DNA of 64,000 nt, from the NCBI GenBank assembly GCA_963924555.1, contig OZ004588.1, forward strand, positions 1,116,001 through 1,180,000, written 5' to 3'. The DNA is from Crambe crambe (Eukaryota; Porifera; Demospongiae; Poecilosclerida; Crambeidae). Below are positions 62,179-64,000 of the stretch, in pieces. A model generated the notes under the pieces. That model did no database searches and was not told where the DNA came from. It saw nothing but the letters and a program-made list of their open reading frames with translations. The position numbers and the translations under genes were made by a program. How positions within the stretch are numbered: the first letter of the stretch is position 1; each line of letters starts with the position of its first letter.

Positions 62179-62490
62179 TTTTTATCCACATCTCATGTTG
62201 TATTATAAATCACCGCTGGCGTAACTATAGTATAAGACGATTTTTTTTTTTTTTTAATCATTTCAATTTATCACAAAGGCTAAACTAGCTAGCGACAGTA
62301 ATAAATATTGGATGAAGAAGATCCACAATGAAGGTACGCGATGACTGTGTCTACGCATGCGCAACTATTATTCGCGTTTCCATGCGCTTCGCATTATTTT
62401 ACATGGAATGGACCAATCAGATACACCGTAGCTTATTATTTGGCGTTCAAAATAGAAATTCGAATTATTGAGTCTCCAGCAGTGGAAGCT
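62179..62490 (+). promoter_or_regulatory. Upstream region of the M8 peptidase gene
   Basis: Contains a T run (62242-62256), the GC-rich word 'acgcatgcgcaac' near 62353 (NRF1-like) and 'gaccaatcaga' near 62412 (CCAAT-box-like), ~80 bp before the ATG. No experimental start is known. Confidence 0.4.
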
Positions 62491-63960
62491 ATGGCTAATT
62501 TCAGCTCTCTGCTGTTATTGTTGGGGGTGTGTTCTTTCGTGGTTCAATCTAGGTCTATGAGGTGCAACCATAACCCTGATGGAACAAAGGTCTTGATATT
62601 ATTGACTAGTTAATGCAAGTCAGTAATTCATACTGTGAATTTTTAGCTTATCAGAGGAGTTCTCCTCCAGCCTGAAGATGAAGTAGTCACAAAAAGAAAT
62701 GTCAACACTGCACCACTTCGTATCTCCTTTGTCTATCATTCTACTGGAAAGTAAGTAAGACTTTCCCCCCATTTCATTATCACAATTCCATTGCAAATGT
62801 TATCTGCTGGCATACCTCTGAATTCATTTATCACAGTAGGCCCATAGCAACCAGTCAGGCCATAGTCTGACCACTTGTCCCCCCCCCCCCCCCCCCCCCC
62901 CCCAACAGCTAAATAATGGGTATAATTGGGGAGATAGAAAGTGCCTTGGTCATTTGCTAGCTACCACTCCTCCAATATTATACACAATACCCTTCCCATT
63001 CCTTGCAGTGTACCAAGACAACAGGAGGAACGTTTACAGGTACATCAGTATTGATTGTCATTAACTGATTGCTATAGCTACACAACATAGATTCTGACCA
63101 TGCAAACTACTTTACAGTTCATGACAGCATTATTAAATTTTCCCCCCTTTATTATAGAGAACAATGAGAAAACTGCAGCAGGAATTAAGCAGGTTACTTA
63201 ACGTCAATTCTCCTGTCACTCGTCCTATCATTCTAGAGAGGTAACTAATTTTTAGTGAACTATAAACTACTGCAGCTAAAAGTATTATTACTCACTTTTT
63301 AAAGGTCGTGTGTGAATGGTTCTGTCGTCTTCAGGGGTTCTGTACGACAGGGCTGTCAATATGAATGTGAAAATATCACAACCTGTGGTCCTATTCCCAT
63401 TCCTGAAGAACACCTAAAGGTTGTTTGCTTGTTTAATTTCATTTGTTCGTTTTGTCCGTTTGCTTAAAATAGAATGGTAAAACCCACATAACTTCAGCAT
63501 CAAAGACCACTGAGTAGCAATAGCATTATAAGTAGCTAGACACCACATCTAATAACCTTAGTGACATACCCTCATGTATACATTATGTAGGCTTGTGTTC
63601 AGTGCAACTCTACTGAAGATCCTGACGATTGCTACACAGTTAATAATGACACAGATGGTCCTGGCCTTAACAACACTGATATGATCATCTATTATGCAAT
63701 TCAAAATACTGGTATTTGTGCACCAGATGCTGGAACAGCAGCATATGCCCAGTCCTGCCAACTTGAAGCTATGTTTGATAGGTGAGTAACTTTTGCACGA
63801 GTTACAGCTGTATATAAGTTTTAGCTTCACTTTTTTTATTTTTATACATGCGTAATAAAGGCCAATTTCTGGAGTTACTGTCTACTGCCTTAGTTCAGTC
63901 ATTCAACTTTCAGATCATGATTTATATTCTACTGCCATACATGAAGTAACTCATGTACTG
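62491..63960 (+). CDS. Leishmanolysin-like (M8) zinc metallopeptidase, N-terminal part
   Basis: Seven exons in phase: 62491-62589, 62647-62750, 63009-63039, 63158-63240, 63305-63419, 63591-63781 and 63861-63960, continuing past the right edge after a GTAAGT donor. The start at 62491 gives a signal peptide (MANFSSLLLLLGVCSFVVQS); a start further upstream would bury it. Then come a propeptide-like region (PLRISFVYHSTG, CVNGSVVFRGSV), Cys-rich stretches (GCQYECENITTCGPIPIPEE; ACVQCNSTEDPDDC) and CQLEAMFDRPISGVTVYC. The zinc motif is AIHEVTHVL (HExxH, residues ~237-245). M8 peptidases are secreted or membrane-bound zinc endopeptidases; the animal form is LMLN. The downstream third zinc His is outside the window. 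The GTCTTG donor of exon 1 is weak. Confidence 0.88.
62878..62903. repeat. Poly-C run
   Basis: About 25 C residues in intron 2 of the peptidase gene. Similar G/C runs occur near 8906, 13428, 25714, 43128 and 60951; they are likely weak points of the assembly. Confidence 0.9.
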
Positions 63961-64000
63961 GTAAGTCAGCTATGTAGCTACTTCAAGAATTAAATGGTCA

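Noticed and set aside
62341..62490. Upstream start for the M8 peptidase at 62341
   Set aside because: It would place ~50 residues of unrelated sequence before a clear signal peptide at 62491. The upstream part lies in promoter-like sequence.

Overview
The window looks like nuclear DNA of an early-branching animal, most likely a demosponge of the Amphimedon type. It is AT-rich. Genes are intron-dense with short GT-AG introns. It carries a canonical animal RPL10A gene, a TRIM protein and a receptor tyrosine phosphatase with a very long fibronectin-III (FN3) ectodomain. It also has an Ig-like Cys-rich domain of a kind I associate with predicted sponge proteins, and many decayed transposons. The species is inferred from recall of protein styles, not from a search. 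All exon borders below were read by eye from splice sites, phase continuity and paralogue comparison.

Layout. 1-1640 (-): an intronless TRIM E3 ligase that runs off the left edge. 2463-31327 (-): one gene of 44 exons whose phases all agree, giving at least 3,654 codons. It has a leader of four small exons, 33 FN3 domains, a membrane-proximal module, a TM helix and the start of a tyrosine phosphatase domain. The coding sequence stops at a splice donor inside that domain. Eight consecutive exons of exactly 297 bp (plus a ninth elsewhere) are near-identical FN3 copies. 31328-31630: a short head-to-head promoter. 31631-34910 (+): RPL10A, five exons, 216 aa. 35415-42789 (+) and 48431-59280 (+): tandem paralogous type I membrane proteins (1,099 and 1,419 aa). 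Each has a signal peptide, an Ig domain, a sponge-style Cys-rich Ig-like domain, a giant Ser/Thr mucin exon, a membrane-proximal module, a TM helix and a short tail. 62491-63960 (+): the first seven exons of a leishmanolysin-like (M8) zinc peptidase that leaves the right edge.

Links. The four exons before the cytoplasmic tail (about 130, 125, 190 and 165-205 bp) have the same order and intron phases (1-2, 2-0, 0-1, 1-2) in the phosphatase receptor and in both mucin receptors. They are therefore one shuffled cassette. Relics of RPL10A lie upstream of the second mucin gene and again after it. The cluster thus seems to have grown by tandem duplication of an RPL10A + mucin-receptor unit, whose extra RPL10A copies decayed.

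Mobile DNA. The paralogous introns act as natural empty sites. They expose a 150-bp element with a 5-bp duplication, a 3.06-kb element with ~250-bp terminal inverted repeats (TIRs) and a 6-bp duplication, and a ~385-bp element. Two elements begin TGTCACG. One (60598-61816) has a perfect GGTC target duplication, splits a retroelement ORF in frame and carries a PHD-finger remnant. The other (44971-48375) contains a broken gypsy-like integrase with a GPY/F region. Together these suggest Ginger-type DNA transposons. Long (CT)n and (TTTG)n microsatellites repeatedly sit directly at 3' splice sites of the receptor exons.
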